The notes under the pieces: model-generated
The model's input: the letters and a program-made list of their open reading frames with translations, nothing else
Databases searched by the model: none
What the model was told of the DNA's origin: nothing
NCBI RefSeq assembly: GCF_900113015.1
Contig: NZ_FONV01000012.1
Span: 62,001-126,000, forward strand
Length of the DNA stretch: 64,000 nt
Reading direction: 5' to 3'
DNA from: Actinoplanes philippinensis
GTDB taxonomy: Bacteria; Actinomycetota; Actinomycetes; Mycobacteriales; Micromonosporaceae
Position numbers and translations under genes: made by a program
In this document: positions 33,989-45,144 of the stretch, piece by piece
Numbering within the stretch: position 1 is the stretch's first letter
How the letters are laid out: the number at the start of each line of letters is the position of its first letter

Positions 33989-34894
33989 ATGCGATTCCGA
34001 TGGGGGACGGTCGCTGTCGCGGCTCTTCTCGCCGTCGCCGGCTGCGGTAGCGGTGGCGACGTCGACGGGGACCTGACCAACGACTGGGGTGCGATGGCTC
34101 CGGCGACCGGTTTCGTGCCGGTCGCCGGCACCTGTCATCTCTCCACCTTCTCCCGTACCGGGCCGCGAATCACCTACGAGGAGACCGACTGCGCGGGTCT
34201 GCACCGGACCGAGACCGTCTTCGTCGGTGAGTACTCCGCTCCCGGCGCGGACGCCGCCGAACCACCGGACGGCGCCTCCGCCGGCGCCCGCGCCGCCTAC
34301 CGGATCTGCGACCGGAAGACCACCGAGTACACCGGCGGCCCGTGGCGCAACGCCCGGTTGTGGATCGGCGTGACCCACCCCTCCGCCGAGGCGTGGAACG
34401 GTGGCAGCCGCTGGTTCCGCTGCGAGGTGGTGGAACTTGACTCGATCGAGAACGACGGCGCCCTGATCCAGCGGACCGGCAGCCTGCGCAAGGCGCTCGC
34501 CGACCCGGCCTCGCCGCTGGCCCTCACCTGTTACGCCATCGGGCTGGACGACGCCGGGGCGATCACCCGGATGCCGCCGGTGGCGTGCGCGACCAAGCAC
34601 AACGCCGAGTTCGCCGGGGTGTGGACCGCGGGGGAGAAGGCCGCCTACCCGAAGGGCGACGCCGCCTGGGACGAGATGCACGCCGGCTGCCGCGGCGTGG
34701 CCGCCAGGTACGCCGGGGTGCCGCACGACGGCGACCTGCAGTACCGCCTCGGTGTCGTGTCCCTGCCCGGCAACGCCGACGTCTGGGCACAGGGCGACCA
34801 CGGGGTGCGCTGCTACCTGTGGCTCGACGGGGCCGAACTGACCGGAACGCTCAAGGGCAAGGGGACGAAGGCCCTCCCGGTCCAGTACAAGTAA
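33989..34894 (+). CDS. lipoprotein, septum-formation (PF13845-like) family
   Basis: A 301-residue exported lipoprotein. The signal peptide ends in a lipobox L-A-V-A-G-C (Cys about residue 19). The mature part contains several paired cysteines in the pattern of the septum formation family (C-H, C-A-G-L-H, I-C-D and so on), which suggests two related halves with disulphides. The ATG at 33989 has GGGAGG 9 bases upstream, so a longer reading frame from 33944 is not used. It lies between panD and nadB with no overlap. A role in septation is only a family label. Confidence 0.75.
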   Translation: MRFRWGTVAVAALLAVAGCGSGGDVDGDLTNDWGAMAPATGFVPVAGTCHLSTFSRTGPRITYEETDCAGLHRTETVFVGEYSAPGADAAEPPDGASAGARAAYRICDRKTTEYTGGPWRNARLWIGVTHPSAEAWNGGSRWFRCEVVELDSIENDGALIQRTGSLRKALADPASPLALTCYAIGLDDAGAITRMPPVACATKHNAEFAGVWTAGEKAAYPKGDAAWDEMHAGCRGVAARYAGVPHDGDLQYRLGVVSLPGNADVWAQGDHGVRCYLWLDGAELTGTLKGKGTKALPVQYK

Positions 34895-34956
34895 TCGTGG
34901 CCACTGATGGCGGCCCCGGCGTGACGTGGCGGCGGGCGCGGAGTGTACTGAACCTC

Positions 34957-36606
34957 ATGTCACCTCTCGCGGATCTCCCGGCACTGCCACGCCGGCTCGC
35001 CGCAGCCGAGCCCGGCTGGACCGAGACCACCGACGTCGTGGTGGTCGGCTCCGGCATCGCGGGTCTGACCGCCGCCCTCTACCTGCGGGAGCAGGGCCTG
35101 CACGTCACCGTCGTCACCAAGGTCAACATCGATGACGGATCGACCCGGTGGGCGCAGGGCGGCATCGCGGCGGTGCTCGACCCGCTGGACACGCCGCAGG
35201 CGCACGCGTATGACACCGAGATCGCCGGCGTCGGGCTCTGCGACCCGGCCGCGGTGCGGGTGCTCGTCGAGGAGGGCCCGGCCCGGATCCGGGAGCTGAT
35301 CCGCCGGGGCGCCGAGTTCGACCGCAATCCGGACGGCTCGCTGATGCTGACCCGCGAGGGCGGCCACCGCGCCGACCGGATCGTGCACGCCGGCGGCGAC
35401 GCGACCGGCGCCGAGGTGCAGCGCGCCCTGCACGAGGCGGTCCGCCGCGACCCGTGGATCCGCCTGGTCGAGCACGCGCTCGTGCTGGACCTGCTGCGCG
35501 CCGCCGACGGCCGGGCCTGCGGGCTCACCCTGCACGTGCTCGGCGAGGGCTCGGAGGACGGTGTGGGCGCGATCCTGGCCCGGGCCGTGGTGCTGGCCAC
35601 CGGCGGGATGGGGCAGATCTTCTCGTCCACCACGAACCCGTCGGTCTCCACCGGCGACGGGGTGGCGCTCGCGCTGCGGGCCGGCGCCGAGGTGACCGAC
35701 GTCGAGTTCGTCCAGTTCCACCCCACCTCGTTCGTGACCGCCAGGGCCGACTCCGTTCAGCGTCCGCTCATCTCCGAAGCGCTGCGTGGCGAGGGCGCCC
35801 ATCTCGTCGACGAGTCCGGCGAGCGGTTCATGCTCGGGCAGCACGAGCTGGCCGAGCTGGCGCCCCGTGACGTGGTCGCCAAGGGCATCTACCGGGTGCT
35901 GCGGGCCACCGGCGCCGACCACGTCTACCTGGACGCGCGGCACCTCGGTGAGGAGTTCCTGGAGGGCCGCTTCCCGACGATCATGGCGTCCACCCGGGCC
36001 GCCGGCGTCGACCCGGCCACCGACCTGATCCCGGTCGCGCCGGCCGCCCACTACGCCTCCGGCGGCGTCCGCACCGACCTGCACGGCCGCACCAGCATCC
36101 CCGGGCTGTATGCGTGTGGCGAGGTCGCCTGCACCGGCGTGCACGGTGCGAACCGCCTGGCCAGCAACTCACTGCTGGAGGGCCTGGTCTTCGCCCGCCG
36201 GATCGCCGACGACATCGCCCGCGAGCTGCCCGAGCAGGCCGAGCCGGCCCGTGCCGCGGCGACCGGCCCGTCCTGGGTCGCCGACCCGGCGATCCGTGCC
36301 GAGCTGCAGCGGGCCATGACCCGCGGCGCCGGGGTGCTGCGATCCGCCGACTCGCTGGACACGGCGGCCAAGGAGCTGACCCGGCTGGCCGAGCAGCGCT
36401 CCACGCCCAACACGGCGGCGTGGGAGGTCACCAACCTGCTGACGGTGGCGGCCACCCTGGTGGCGTCGGCCCGCAGCCGCCGGGAGACCCGCGGCTGCCA
36501 CTGGCGCGAGGACCACCCGAACGCGGCCGACGAGTGGCGCGGCCACCTGCTCAACGCCGTCGGCGCGGATGGGTACCTGACTCAGGATTTCCAGGAGATG
36601 GCGTGA
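34957..36606 (+). CDS. nadB: L-aspartate oxidase
   Basis: FAD enzyme that oxidises aspartate to iminoaspartate for de novo NAD synthesis. FAD motif V-V-G-S-G-I-A-G-L-T-A-A (residues about 29-40), R-W-A-Q-G-G-I-A (about 62-69), F-H-P-T-S-F and N-R-L-A-S-N-S-L-L-E-G-L-V. It is 549 aa. The ATG at 34957 is preferred over further upstream frames that overlap the lipoprotein gene. nadC follows after 79 bases. The quinolinate synthase gene nadA, needed between the two steps, is not in the window. Confidence 0.94.
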   Translation: MSPLADLPALPRRLAAAEPGWTETTDVVVVGSGIAGLTAALYLREQGLHVTVVTKVNIDDGSTRWAQGGIAAVLDPLDTPQAHAYDTEIAGVGLCDPAAVRVLVEEGPARIRELIRRGAEFDRNPDGSLMLTREGGHRADRIVHAGGDATGAEVQRALHEAVRRDPWIRLVEHALVLDLLRAADGRACGLTLHVLGEGSEDGVGAILARAVVLATGGMGQIFSSTTNPSVSTGDGVALALRAGAEVTDVEFVQFHPTSFVTARADSVQRPLISEALRGEGAHLVDESGERFMLGQHELAELAPRDVVAKGIYRVLRATGADHVYLDARHLGEEFLEGRFPTIMASTRAAGVDPATDLIPVAPAAHYASGGVRTDLHGRTSIPGLYACGEVACTGVHGANRLASNSLLEGLVFARRIADDIARELPEQAEPARAAATGPSWVADPAIRAELQRAMTRGAGVLRSADSLDTAAKELTRLAEQRSTPNTAAWEVTNLLTVAATLVASARSRRETRGCHWREDHPNAADEWRGHLLNAVGADGYLTQDFQEMA

Positions 36607-36685
36607 TCGACTGCACCGCAGCGAAGCAAGGGCCGGGAGAGCACGCCCAGGCAGGCACCGCGTGAGCGACGTAAGGGAGCCCAGC

Positions 36686-37606
36686 GTGACCATTACCGAC
36701 GGCGGCACTCTCTCCCCCGACGAACCCCTTCCCGACGACGAGATCCCGGTCGCCGATCTCGGCCTCGACCTGGCCGAGGTGCAGCGGATCGTGCTGACCG
36801 CGCTGGCCGAGGACCTCGGTGACCCGCCGCGTGACGTGACCAGCGAGTCCACCATCCCGGCCGCGCAGACCGACACCGCCGAGCTGGTGGCCCGCGCCGA
36901 CGGCGTGGTGGCCGGCCTGCTGGTGGCGGCCGAGGTGTTCGCCGCCACCAGCGGCGGCACGGCCACCTTCGAGGCCCGGGTGGACGACGGTGACCGGGTG
37001 CGCCGCGGCGACGTGCTGGCGGTGATCACCGGCCCGACCCGGGCGCTGCTGACCGCCGAGCGCACCGCGCTCAACCTGCTGTGCCGGATGTCCGGGGTGG
37101 CCACCCACACCCGCCGGTGGGCCGACATCCTGGAGGGCACCGGCGCCACCGTGCTCGACACCCGGAAGACCACGCCCGGCCTGCGGGTGCTGGAGAAGTA
37201 CGCGGTCCGGGCCGGCGGCGGCACCAACAAGCGCATGGGCCTCTACGACGTCGCCATGATCAAGGACAACCACAAGCTGGCGGCGGGCAGCATCACCGCG
37301 GCGTACGAGCTGGTCCGCGCCACCTTCCCGGACGTGGCGGTGCAGGTCGAGGTGACCACGCTCGCCGAGGCGGAGGAGGCGGTCGCGGCCGGCGCGGACT
37401 TCCTGCTCTGCGACAACATGACGCCGGAGCTGCTCACCGAGGTGGTGGCGGCGGTCGGTGACCGGGTCGAGCTGGAGGCGACCGGCAACCTCACGCTGGA
37501 GACGGCGGCCGCCTACGCGGCGACCGGTGTGGACTACCTGTCCGTGGGCGGGCTGACCCACTCGTCGCCGATCCTGGACATCGCGCTCGACCTGCGCGCC
37601 CGCTGA
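36686..37606 (+). CDS. nadC: nicotinate-nucleotide pyrophosphorylase (carboxylating)
   Basis: Converts quinolinate and PRPP to nicotinate mononucleotide. Recognised by T-A-E-R-T-A-L-N-L-L-C-R-M-S-G, D-T-R-K-T-T-P-G-L-R and K-D-N-H. It is 306 aa from the GTG at 36686, which has AAGGGAG 7 bases upstream; a GTG at 36662 would add eight residues. It follows nadB and precedes coaX, linking NAD and CoA supply. Confidence 0.94.
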   Translation: MTITDGGTLSPDEPLPDDEIPVADLGLDLAEVQRIVLTALAEDLGDPPRDVTSESTIPAAQTDTAELVARADGVVAGLLVAAEVFAATSGGTATFEARVDDGDRVRRGDVLAVITGPTRALLTAERTALNLLCRMSGVATHTRRWADILEGTGATVLDTRKTTPGLRVLEKYAVRAGGGTNKRMGLYDVAMIKDNHKLAAGSITAAYELVRATFPDVAVQVEVTTLAEAEEAVAAGADFLLCDNMTPELLTEVVAAVGDRVELEATGNLTLETAAAYAATGVDYLSVGGLTHSSPILDIALDLRAR

Positions 37607-37696
37607 CCACGGGGAGCCGCGGGACGGTCCCGGTGCGTTCGGGGGAGTCGTGGCCGTACAAAATAAGGGTCTTGATTTTGATTCTTAGGGGCCTTC

Positions 37697-38455
37697 GTGC
37701 TGCTCTGTATTGACATCGGCAACACCAACACCGTGCTGGCGACCTTCGACGGCGACAAGCTGGTGCACAACTGGCGGATCAAGACCGATGCCGCCTCGAC
37801 CGCCGACGAGCTGGGCCTGAAATTCCGGGGCCTGCTCGCCGGCGACGCCGTCGAGATCACCGGCGTGGCGGCGTGCTCGACCGTCCCGGCGGCGCTGCGC
37901 AACCTGCGCACCATGCTGAAGCGCTACTACGACGACGTGCCCAGCGTGATCGTCGAGCCGGGTGTGAAGACCGGGGTGCAGCTCGCCATCGACAACCCCA
38001 AGGAGGTCGGCGCCGACCGGGTGGTCAACACCCTGGCCGCGCACACCCTCTACGGCGGACCGTCGATCGTGGTCGACTTCGGCACCACCACCAACTTCGA
38101 TCTGATCAGCGCGAAGGGCGAGTTCCTCGGCGGGGCGTTCGCGCCGGGCATCGAGATCTCCTTCGACGCGCTCGCCGCCCGCGCCGCCCAGCTGCGCAAG
38201 GTGGAGCCGACCAAGCCGCGGTCGGTGATCGGCAAGAACACCGTGGAGTGCCTGCAGGCCGGTCTGTATTTCGGGTTCGGCGGCCAGGTCGACCGGATCG
38301 TCGAGCGGATGATCGAGGAGATCGGCCCGGTCAAGGCGGTGATCGCCACCGGCGGCCTGGCCTGGCTGGTGAAGGACGAGTGCCGCACGATCACCGCGCA
38401 CGAGCCGATGATCACGCTGATCGGGCTGCGGATGGTATATGAGCGGAACGTCTGA
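37697..38455 (+). CDS. coaX: type III pantothenate kinase
   Basis: Phosphorylates pantothenate in the first step of CoA synthesis; the type III enzyme needs a monovalent cation and is not feedback-inhibited by CoA. Seen: D-I-G-N-T-N-T (residues 6-12, ATP loop), E-V-G-A-D-R-V-V-N and D-F-G-T-T-T-N-F-D. It is 252 aa. The GTG at 37697 has AGGGG 5 bases upstream. A short A/T-rich leader (37658-37686) precedes it, possibly its own promoter. Confidence 0.95.
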   Translation: MLLCIDIGNTNTVLATFDGDKLVHNWRIKTDAASTADELGLKFRGLLAGDAVEITGVAACSTVPAALRNLRTMLKRYYDDVPSVIVEPGVKTGVQLAIDNPKEVGADRVVNTLAAHTLYGGPSIVVDFGTTTNFDLISAKGEFLGGAFAPGIEISFDALAARAAQLRKVEPTKPRSVIGKNTVECLQAGLYFGFGGQVDRIVERMIEEIGPVKAVIATGGLAWLVKDECRTITAHEPMITLIGLRMVYERNV

Positions 38456-38506
38456 GCCCGCCTGAGTAGGCTTTCGAGGTCCCAGCACCGAGAAGGAAGT
38501 CTTGCC

Positions 38507-40015
38507 GTGACCGAGCAGAACACGCCAGCGATCGACCCCGCCGAGGACCTTCCCGAGCAGATGCGGGTCCGCCGGTCGAAGCGGGACCGGTTGCTCGCCG
38601 AGGGCGTGCCGCCCTACCCGGTCGAGGTCCCGCGGACCGCCGAGATCGCCGAGATCCGCGAGCGTTACGCGGAGCTGCCCACCGACACCGCCTCCGGCGA
38701 CAAGGTGTCGATCACCGGCCGGGTGATCTTCGTGCGCAACGGCGGCAAGCTCTGCTTCGCCACGCTGCGCGCCGGTGACGGCACCGAGATCCAGGCCATG
38801 TTCTCGCTCGACAAGGTGGGGGAGAAGTCGCTGGCCGACTGGAAGGCCGTGGTCGACCTCGGCGACCTGGTCGCGGTCACCGGCGAGGTGATCACCAGCC
38901 GGCGCGGTGAGCTCTCCGTTCTCGCCGATTCCTGGGCGATGAGCGCGAAGGCTCTGCGTCCCCTTCCGGTGGCCCACAAGCCGCTTTCCGAGGAGACCCG
39001 GGTCCGGCAGCGTTATGTCGATCTGATCGTCCGGCCGCAGGCCCGTGACGTCGTGCGTACCAGGGCGACGGTGGTCCGCAGCCTGCGTGAGTCGCTGTTC
39101 CGCCGGAATTTCCTCGAGGTGGAAACTCCGATGCTTCAGTTGCTGCACGGCGGCGCCGCGGCCCGACCGTTTGTGACGCACAGCAACGCACTCGACACCG
39201 ATCTTTATCTCCGGATCGCTCCGGAACTGTTTTTGAAGCGTGCCGTGGTCGGTGGCATCGACCGGGTCTTCGAGATCAACCGCAACTTCAGGAATGAGGG
39301 CATGGACTCCACGCACTCGCCGGAGTTCGCCATGCTCGAGGCCTATCAGGCCTATGCCGACTACAACGTGATGCAGGCGCAGGTGCGGGACTGGATTCAG
39401 GAGGCCGCGTTCGCCGTCGCCGGTTCGCATGTGGTGACCCACCACGACGGCACCGAGGTCGATCTGGGCGGCGAGTGGGCGCAGATCACCCTCTTCGGCG
39501 CGATCTCCGAGGCGCTCGGCGAAGAGGTGACGATCGACACGGATGTCGCCCAGCTGCAGCGGTATGCGGACAAGGTGCAGCTCTCGGTGGACCCCAAGTG
39601 GAGCGCCGGCAAGCTCGCCGAGGAGCTGTTCGAGCATCTGGTGACCGACAGCCTGGTCCAGCCGACCTTCGTCCGGGACTTCCCGGAGGAGACCGCCCCG
39701 CTGACGGCGCCGCACCGCACCACTCCGGGCCTGACCGAGAAGTGGGACCTCTACGTCAGCGGATTCGAACTCGCCACCGCCTATTCCGAGTTGGTGGACC
39801 CGGTCATCCAGCGCGAGCGGTTCCACGCGCAGTCGCTGCTCGCGGCCGGTGGCGACCCCGAAGCCATGCAGCTGGACGAGGATTTCCTGCGGGCCATGGA
39901 GTACGGAATGCCGCCGTCCGGTGGCATGGGAATGGGAATCGACCGGCTGTTGATGGCGCTCACCGGCCTCGGCATTCGGGAAACGATCCTCTTCCCCTTG
40001 GTGCGCCCGGAGTAA
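38507..40015 (+). CDS. lysS: lysyl-tRNA synthetase, class II
   Basis: Charges tRNA-Lys with lysine. An N-terminal OB-fold anticodon-binding domain (about residues 60-160) is followed by the class II core with [11 protein letters not shown] (motif 2) and G-M-G-M-G-I-D-R-L (motif 3) near the C-terminus. It is 502 aa. The GTG start follows GAAGGAAG at a good distance. One departure from most LysS: the motif 1 area reads [14 protein letters not shown], where H-G is replaced in some paralogues, so it is ordinary for the housekeeping enzyme. Confidence 0.94.
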   Translation: MTEQNTPAIDPAEDLPEQMRVRRSKRDRLLAEGVPPYPVEVPRTAEIAEIRERYAELPTDTASGDKVSITGRVIFVRNGGKLCFATLRAGDGTEIQAMFSLDKVGEKSLADWKAVVDLGDLVAVTGEVITSRRGELSVLADSWAMSAKALRPLPVAHKPLSEETRVRQRYVDLIVRPQARDVVRTRATVVRSLRESLFRRNFLEVETPMLQLLHGGAAARPFVTHSNALDTDLYLRIAPELFLKRAVVGGIDRVFEINRNFRNEGMDSTHSPEFAMLEAYQAYADYNVMQAQVRDWIQEAAFAVAGSHVVTHHDGTEVDLGGEWAQITLFGAISEALGEEVTIDTDVAQLQRYADKVQLSVDPKWSAGKLAEELFEHLVTDSLVQPTFVRDFPEETAPLTAPHRTTPGLTEKWDLYVSGFELATAYSELVDPVIQRERFHAQSLLAAGGDPEAMQLDEDFLRAMEYGMPPSGGMGMGIDRLLMALTGLGIRETILFPLVRPE

Positions 40016-40032
40016 CAATTACCCACCCGCCA

Positions 40033-40063
40033 TTGACGGGCGATGCGCCCCTGGCGTTATTGT
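40033..40063 (+). promoter_or_regulatory. promoter of lsr2
   Basis: TTGACG at 40033-40038 and TATTGT at 40058-40063 (19-base spacing; TTATTG one base earlier also fits) lie 48 bases before the lsr2 GTG. An AGGAGG-type ribosome-binding site follows at 40096-40101. The region is A/T-richer than its surroundings. Confidence 0.5.
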
Positions 40064-40110
40064 CTTCCCATTGCTGGGGAGAGAACCTGTGTTCAGGAGG
40101 ATAACGGCGC

Positions 40111-40467
40111 GTGGCCAAGCAGATCATTCACAAGCTGGTCGATGACATCGACGGTGTCGACGCCGACGAGACCGTGAAGTTCGCGCTCGACGGCATTCAG
40201 TACGAGATCGACCTCTCGGAGAAGAACGCCGCTAAATTGCGGGAGGTCTTCGAGCCCTACCTGAAGCACGGCACGAAGGTCGCCCGTGGCGGCGTGGTGG
40301 TCGGCGGCCGGGCGGCTCGTGGCCGTGGCGGCGCGACCGCCGACCGGGAGCAGAACAAGGCGATCCGGGAGTGGGCCAAGAAGTCGGGCAAGGAGATCTC
40401 CGACCGCGGCCGCATCCCGCAGGAGATCGTGGACGAGTTCCACGCGAAGGGCCCGGGCCGGGCCTGA
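40111..40467 (+). CDS. lsr2: Lsr2 nucleoid-associated, H-NS-like xenogeneic silencer
   Basis: A 118-residue DNA-bridging protein that coats A/T-rich, often horizontally acquired, DNA. The N-terminal oligomerisation domain (M-A-K-Q-I-I-H-K-L-V-D-D) and C-terminal DNA-binding domain with the AT-hook-like R-G-R in S-D-R-G-R-I-P are both present, joined by a Gly/Arg-rich linker. The GTG at 40111 is well placed after AGGAGG. Its position between lysS and clpC is the conserved actinobacterial one. A strong hairpin follows. Confidence 0.95.
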   Translation: MAKQIIHKLVDDIDGVDADETVKFALDGIQYEIDLSEKNAAKLREVFEPYLKHGTKVARGGVVVGGRAARGRGGATADREQNKAIREWAKKSGKEISDRGRIPQEIVDEFHAKGPGRA

Positions 40468-40486
40468 TCCCCCGGCACAGCTCCTC

Positions 40487-40524
40487 GGAGAGGGCGCCCC
40501 GACCATGTCGGTGGCGCCCTCTCC
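40487..40524 (+). terminator. hairpin after lsr2
   Basis: GGAGAGGGCGCC (40487-40498) pairs perfectly with GGCGCCCTCTCC (40513-40524), a 12-bp stem. The 14-base loop contains a further short inverted repeat (CCGA ... TCGG). No long T-tract follows, as is common for actinobacterial terminators. Confidence 0.75.
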
Positions 40525-40561
40525 GCGTTTGCCCGTCGGCCGCGCGCTGGGATCACTACGG

Positions 40562-40604
40562 TTATCCACAGGGGTGGACAGGGTTGTCCACAGGCTGTGG
40601 ATCG
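40562..40604. promoter_or_regulatory. cluster of DnaA-box-like sequences upstream of clpC
   Basis: TTATCCACA at 40562-40570 is the consensus DnaA box; TTGTCCACA at 40584-40592 is the preferred actinobacterial form; TGTGGATCG at 40596-40604 is a weaker box on the other strand. A 12-bp perfect palindrome TGTACGCGTACA follows at 40617-40628. Three boxes in 43 bases is far above chance, but too few for oriC. Confidence 0.6.
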
Positions 40605-40639
40605 GCAGGATTTCGCTGTACGCGTACACGTTCGGGTGG

Positions 40640-40667
40640 GGGAACAGCCGCTGAGCGTGCGAAGTTG
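40640..40667 (+). promoter_or_regulatory. SigR/SigH-type (disulphide or heat stress) promoter of clpC
   Basis: GGGAAC at 40640-40645 and GTTG at 40664-40667 are separated by exactly 18 bases, matching the GGGAAT-N18-GTTG consensus of Streptomyces SigR and related stress sigma factors. The start site would lie near 40675, about 140 bases before clpC. clpC is a known SigR-regulon member in Streptomyces. Confidence 0.55.
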
Positions 40668-40742
40668 GCTAAATCAACGTTGCGGATCGCTTCGAGGGGC
40701 TGTGGAGGCCCAGCGGAGACCGTCAGCGGCGATAGAGTTACA

Positions 40743-40767
40743 GCACGGGCATCACCGATGCCCGTGC
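40743..40767 (+). promoter_or_regulatory. perfect 10-bp inverted repeat in the clpC leader
   Basis: GCACGGGCAT-CACCG-ATGCCCGTGC forms a hairpin with a 10-bp perfect stem and 5-base loop, 49 bases before the clpC ATG. It is not a CIRCE element. It could be an operator or an RNA structure controlling clpC translation or stability. Nothing else is seen in the 40525-40816 gap beyond the sites listed. Confidence 0.5.
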
Positions 40768-40816
40768 GCTGGCCCCGCCAGTTCATGGGCGCACGGCACG
40801 TGAGGAGCACGAGGGC

Positions 40817-43342
<2,526 letters not shown>

Positions 43343-43356
43343 ACAGCTCTGACGAG

Positions 43357-43389
43357 AAACCCGGCCGCGGCGACGTGGCCGGGTTTTTT
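43357..43389 (+). terminator. intrinsic terminator after clpC
   Basis: AAACCCGGCC (43357-43366) pairs perfectly with GGCCGGGTTT (43377-43386) around a 10-base loop, followed by a run of T (43384-43389). This is a classical Rho-independent terminator, 15 bases after the clpC stop. Confidence 0.9.
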
Positions 43390-43428
43390 CGTTTTACGCG
43401 CGTGGGTCACGAGCGCGATCATGCGGTC

Positions 43429-44016
43429 ATGAAACGTCAGATCCGGGCCGTGTTCGACGAACGGACCATCACCGTCTACCAGGCCTACTCGCCGGCCATC
43501 GCGGTGCCGGCCGTGGCCGCCGGGCGATTCGTGCCGCCGTTCAAGCGCGAGCGGATGACGTGGATCAAGCCCTCGTTCCTGTGGATGATGTACCGCTGCG
43601 GCTGGGCCACCAAGCCCGGCCAGGAGCACGTCCTCGCCGTCACGATCACCCGGGCCGGCTTCGAGTGGGCGCTGGAGCAGGCGTCACTGAGCCACTACGT
43701 GCGCGATCTCCATCCGGATCGGGCCACCTGGCAGCGGGAACTCAAGCGGGCGCCGACCCGGGTGCAGTGGGATCCGGAACGTGACCTGCGGCTGCGGGAG
43801 TTGCCGTACCGGTCGTTGCAGGTGGGGCTCGGTGGGGTCGCGGCGCCCCGCTACGCCGACGAGTGGGTCACCGGGATCGCCGACGTGACGCCGCTGGCCC
43901 GGGAGATCCGCGCCCGGCTCGACGCGGGTGACGACGACGCGGCCGGGGCGCTGCTGCCGGTGGAACGGCCCTACCCGCTGCCCGCCCCGATCGCCGCACA
44001 CCTCGGCGCGGGCTGA
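43429..44016 (+). CDS. DUF4291 family protein
   Basis: A 195-residue soluble protein. The opening (R-A-x-F-D-E-x-T-I-x-V-Y-Q-A-Y), the M-T-W-I-K-P-S-F-L-W-M-M-Y-R-C-G-W block and the L-R-x-L-P-Y-R-S-L-Q-V-G-L motif are diagnostic of DUF4291, which is widespread and of unknown function. The ATG at 43429 is chosen to match the family start. It stands alone between the clpC terminator and the convergent mutY. Confidence 0.85.
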   Translation: MKRQIRAVFDERTITVYQAYSPAIAVPAVAAGRFVPPFKRERMTWIKPSFLWMMYRCGWATKPGQEHVLAVTITRAGFEWALEQASLSHYVRDLHPDRATWQRELKRAPTRVQWDPERDLRLRELPYRSLQVGLGGVAAPRYADEWVTGIADVTPLAREIRARLDAGDDDAAGALLPVERPYPLPAPIAAHLGAG

Positions 44017-44121
44017 ACCCGGCCGGCCGGTGACCACCGCATTCGGCCCGGCGGCCGCGTTTCGGCCCGGACCACCGCCAGACGTCGCGCGGTGGCCACG
44101 GGACTGCGGTGGCCGTACCCC

Positions 44122-45018
44122 CTAAAGGGTTTGCACGTCGCCCGCCGGTGCGTCGCCTGCCAGGACGAAATCGCCCGCGCCGAGCGCCTGGACGAGCCCG
44201 TCCTCGACGAGGCCGGCGAGCGCCCGGGCCCGCTGCACCTCGTCGTTCCAGACCACGTCGAGGCGCTGCTGCGGAACCGGCCCGGTGGCGTGCCGCAGCA
44301 CCTCCAGGAGCAGCCCGCGGACCTGGCGGTCGGTGCCCGCGTAACGCTGCGGTTTGCGGCTCGGCCCCTCCGGCAGCGGCAACCCGGTGAGCCGCCAGGC
44401 ACAGACGTCGTGGAACGGGCAGTCGACACATTTCGGCGCCCGCGCCGTGCAGACGATCGCGCCGAGCTCCATGAACGCGATGCTGGCCTTCGCAGCGGTC
44501 GCCTCGTCGGCCGGCAGCAACGCCTCCATGGCGGTCAGATCGGCGGCGGTCGTGGCCGGGCCCGCGTCCGGTTTGCCCTCCACCGCGCGGCAGACGACCC
44601 GCCGCACGTTGGTGTCGACGACCGGATGCCGCCGGCCGTAGGCGAACGTCGCCACCGCCCGCCCGGTGTAGGTCCCGACCCCCGGCAGGGCGAGAAGCTC
44701 GTCGAGGTCACTGGGCACGTGACCGCCGTGGCGCTCCACGATCGCGACCGCGCAGGCGTGCAGCCGCATCGCCCGCCGCGGATATCCGAGCCGCCCCCAC
44801 ATGCGGATCGCCTCCGACGGCGGATCGTCGGCGAGCGCGGCCGGAGTGGGCCAGCGGGTCATCCAGGAGCGCCAGGCGGGCTCCACCCGGACGACCGGGG
44901 TCTGCTGCAGCATCACCTCGCTGACCAGAACTCCCCAGGGTGTGGTGTCGGGCTGCCGCCAGGGCAGGTCACGGGCATTGGCGGCATACCAGCTGATGGC
45001 GTCGTCGGCGAGAGTCAT
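44122..45018 (-). CDS. mutY: A/G-specific adenine DNA glycosylase
   Basis: Removes adenine mispaired with 8-oxoguanine. Helix-hairpin-helix L-P-G-V-G-T-Y-T-G-R (about residues 107-116) with the catalytic Asp shortly after in P-V-V-D-T-N-V-R-R. The conserved Glu is in V-S-E-V-M-L-Q-Q-T. The iron-sulphur loop has C-x6-C-x2-C-x5-C (near residues 188-204). It is 298 aa, with a short C-terminal part in place of a full NUDIX-like recognition domain, as in other actinobacteria. ATG at 45018. Confidence 0.94.
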   Translation of the reverse strand: MTLADDAISWYAANARDLPWRQPDTTPWGVLVSEVMLQQTPVVRVEPAWRSWMTRWPTPAALADDPPSEAIRMWGRLGYPRRAMRLHACAVAIVERHGGHVPSDLDELLALPGVGTYTGRAVATFAYGRRHPVVDTNVRRVVCRAVEGKPDAGPATTAADLTAMEALLPADEATAAKASIAFMELGAIVCTARAPKCVDCPFHDVCAWRLTGLPLPEGPSRKPQRYAGTDRQVRGLLLEVLRHATGPVPQQRLDVVWNDEVQRARALAGLVEDGLVQALGAGDFVLAGDAPAGDVQTL

Positions 45019-45144
45019 AGCCCGTCAACTGTAGGCGGCACACGCGCAAGGTCCATCTCTAACGAACCGTCCGCGAGTTGGTGTCGTACATCCGGCGCGT
45101 CATGCACATAGTGACGGTCGTCCGGGTTTACGGTGGGCGGCATC

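Noticed and set aside
40562-40604. Chromosome replication origin
   Set aside because: Only three DnaA boxes and no A/T-rich unwinding region or dnaA/dnaN genes; kept as a regulatory cluster only.
40668-40816. CIRCE (HrcA) or ClgR operator in front of clpC
   Set aside because: No TTAGCACTC-type repeat; the nearest ClgR-like sequence has the wrong spacer length.
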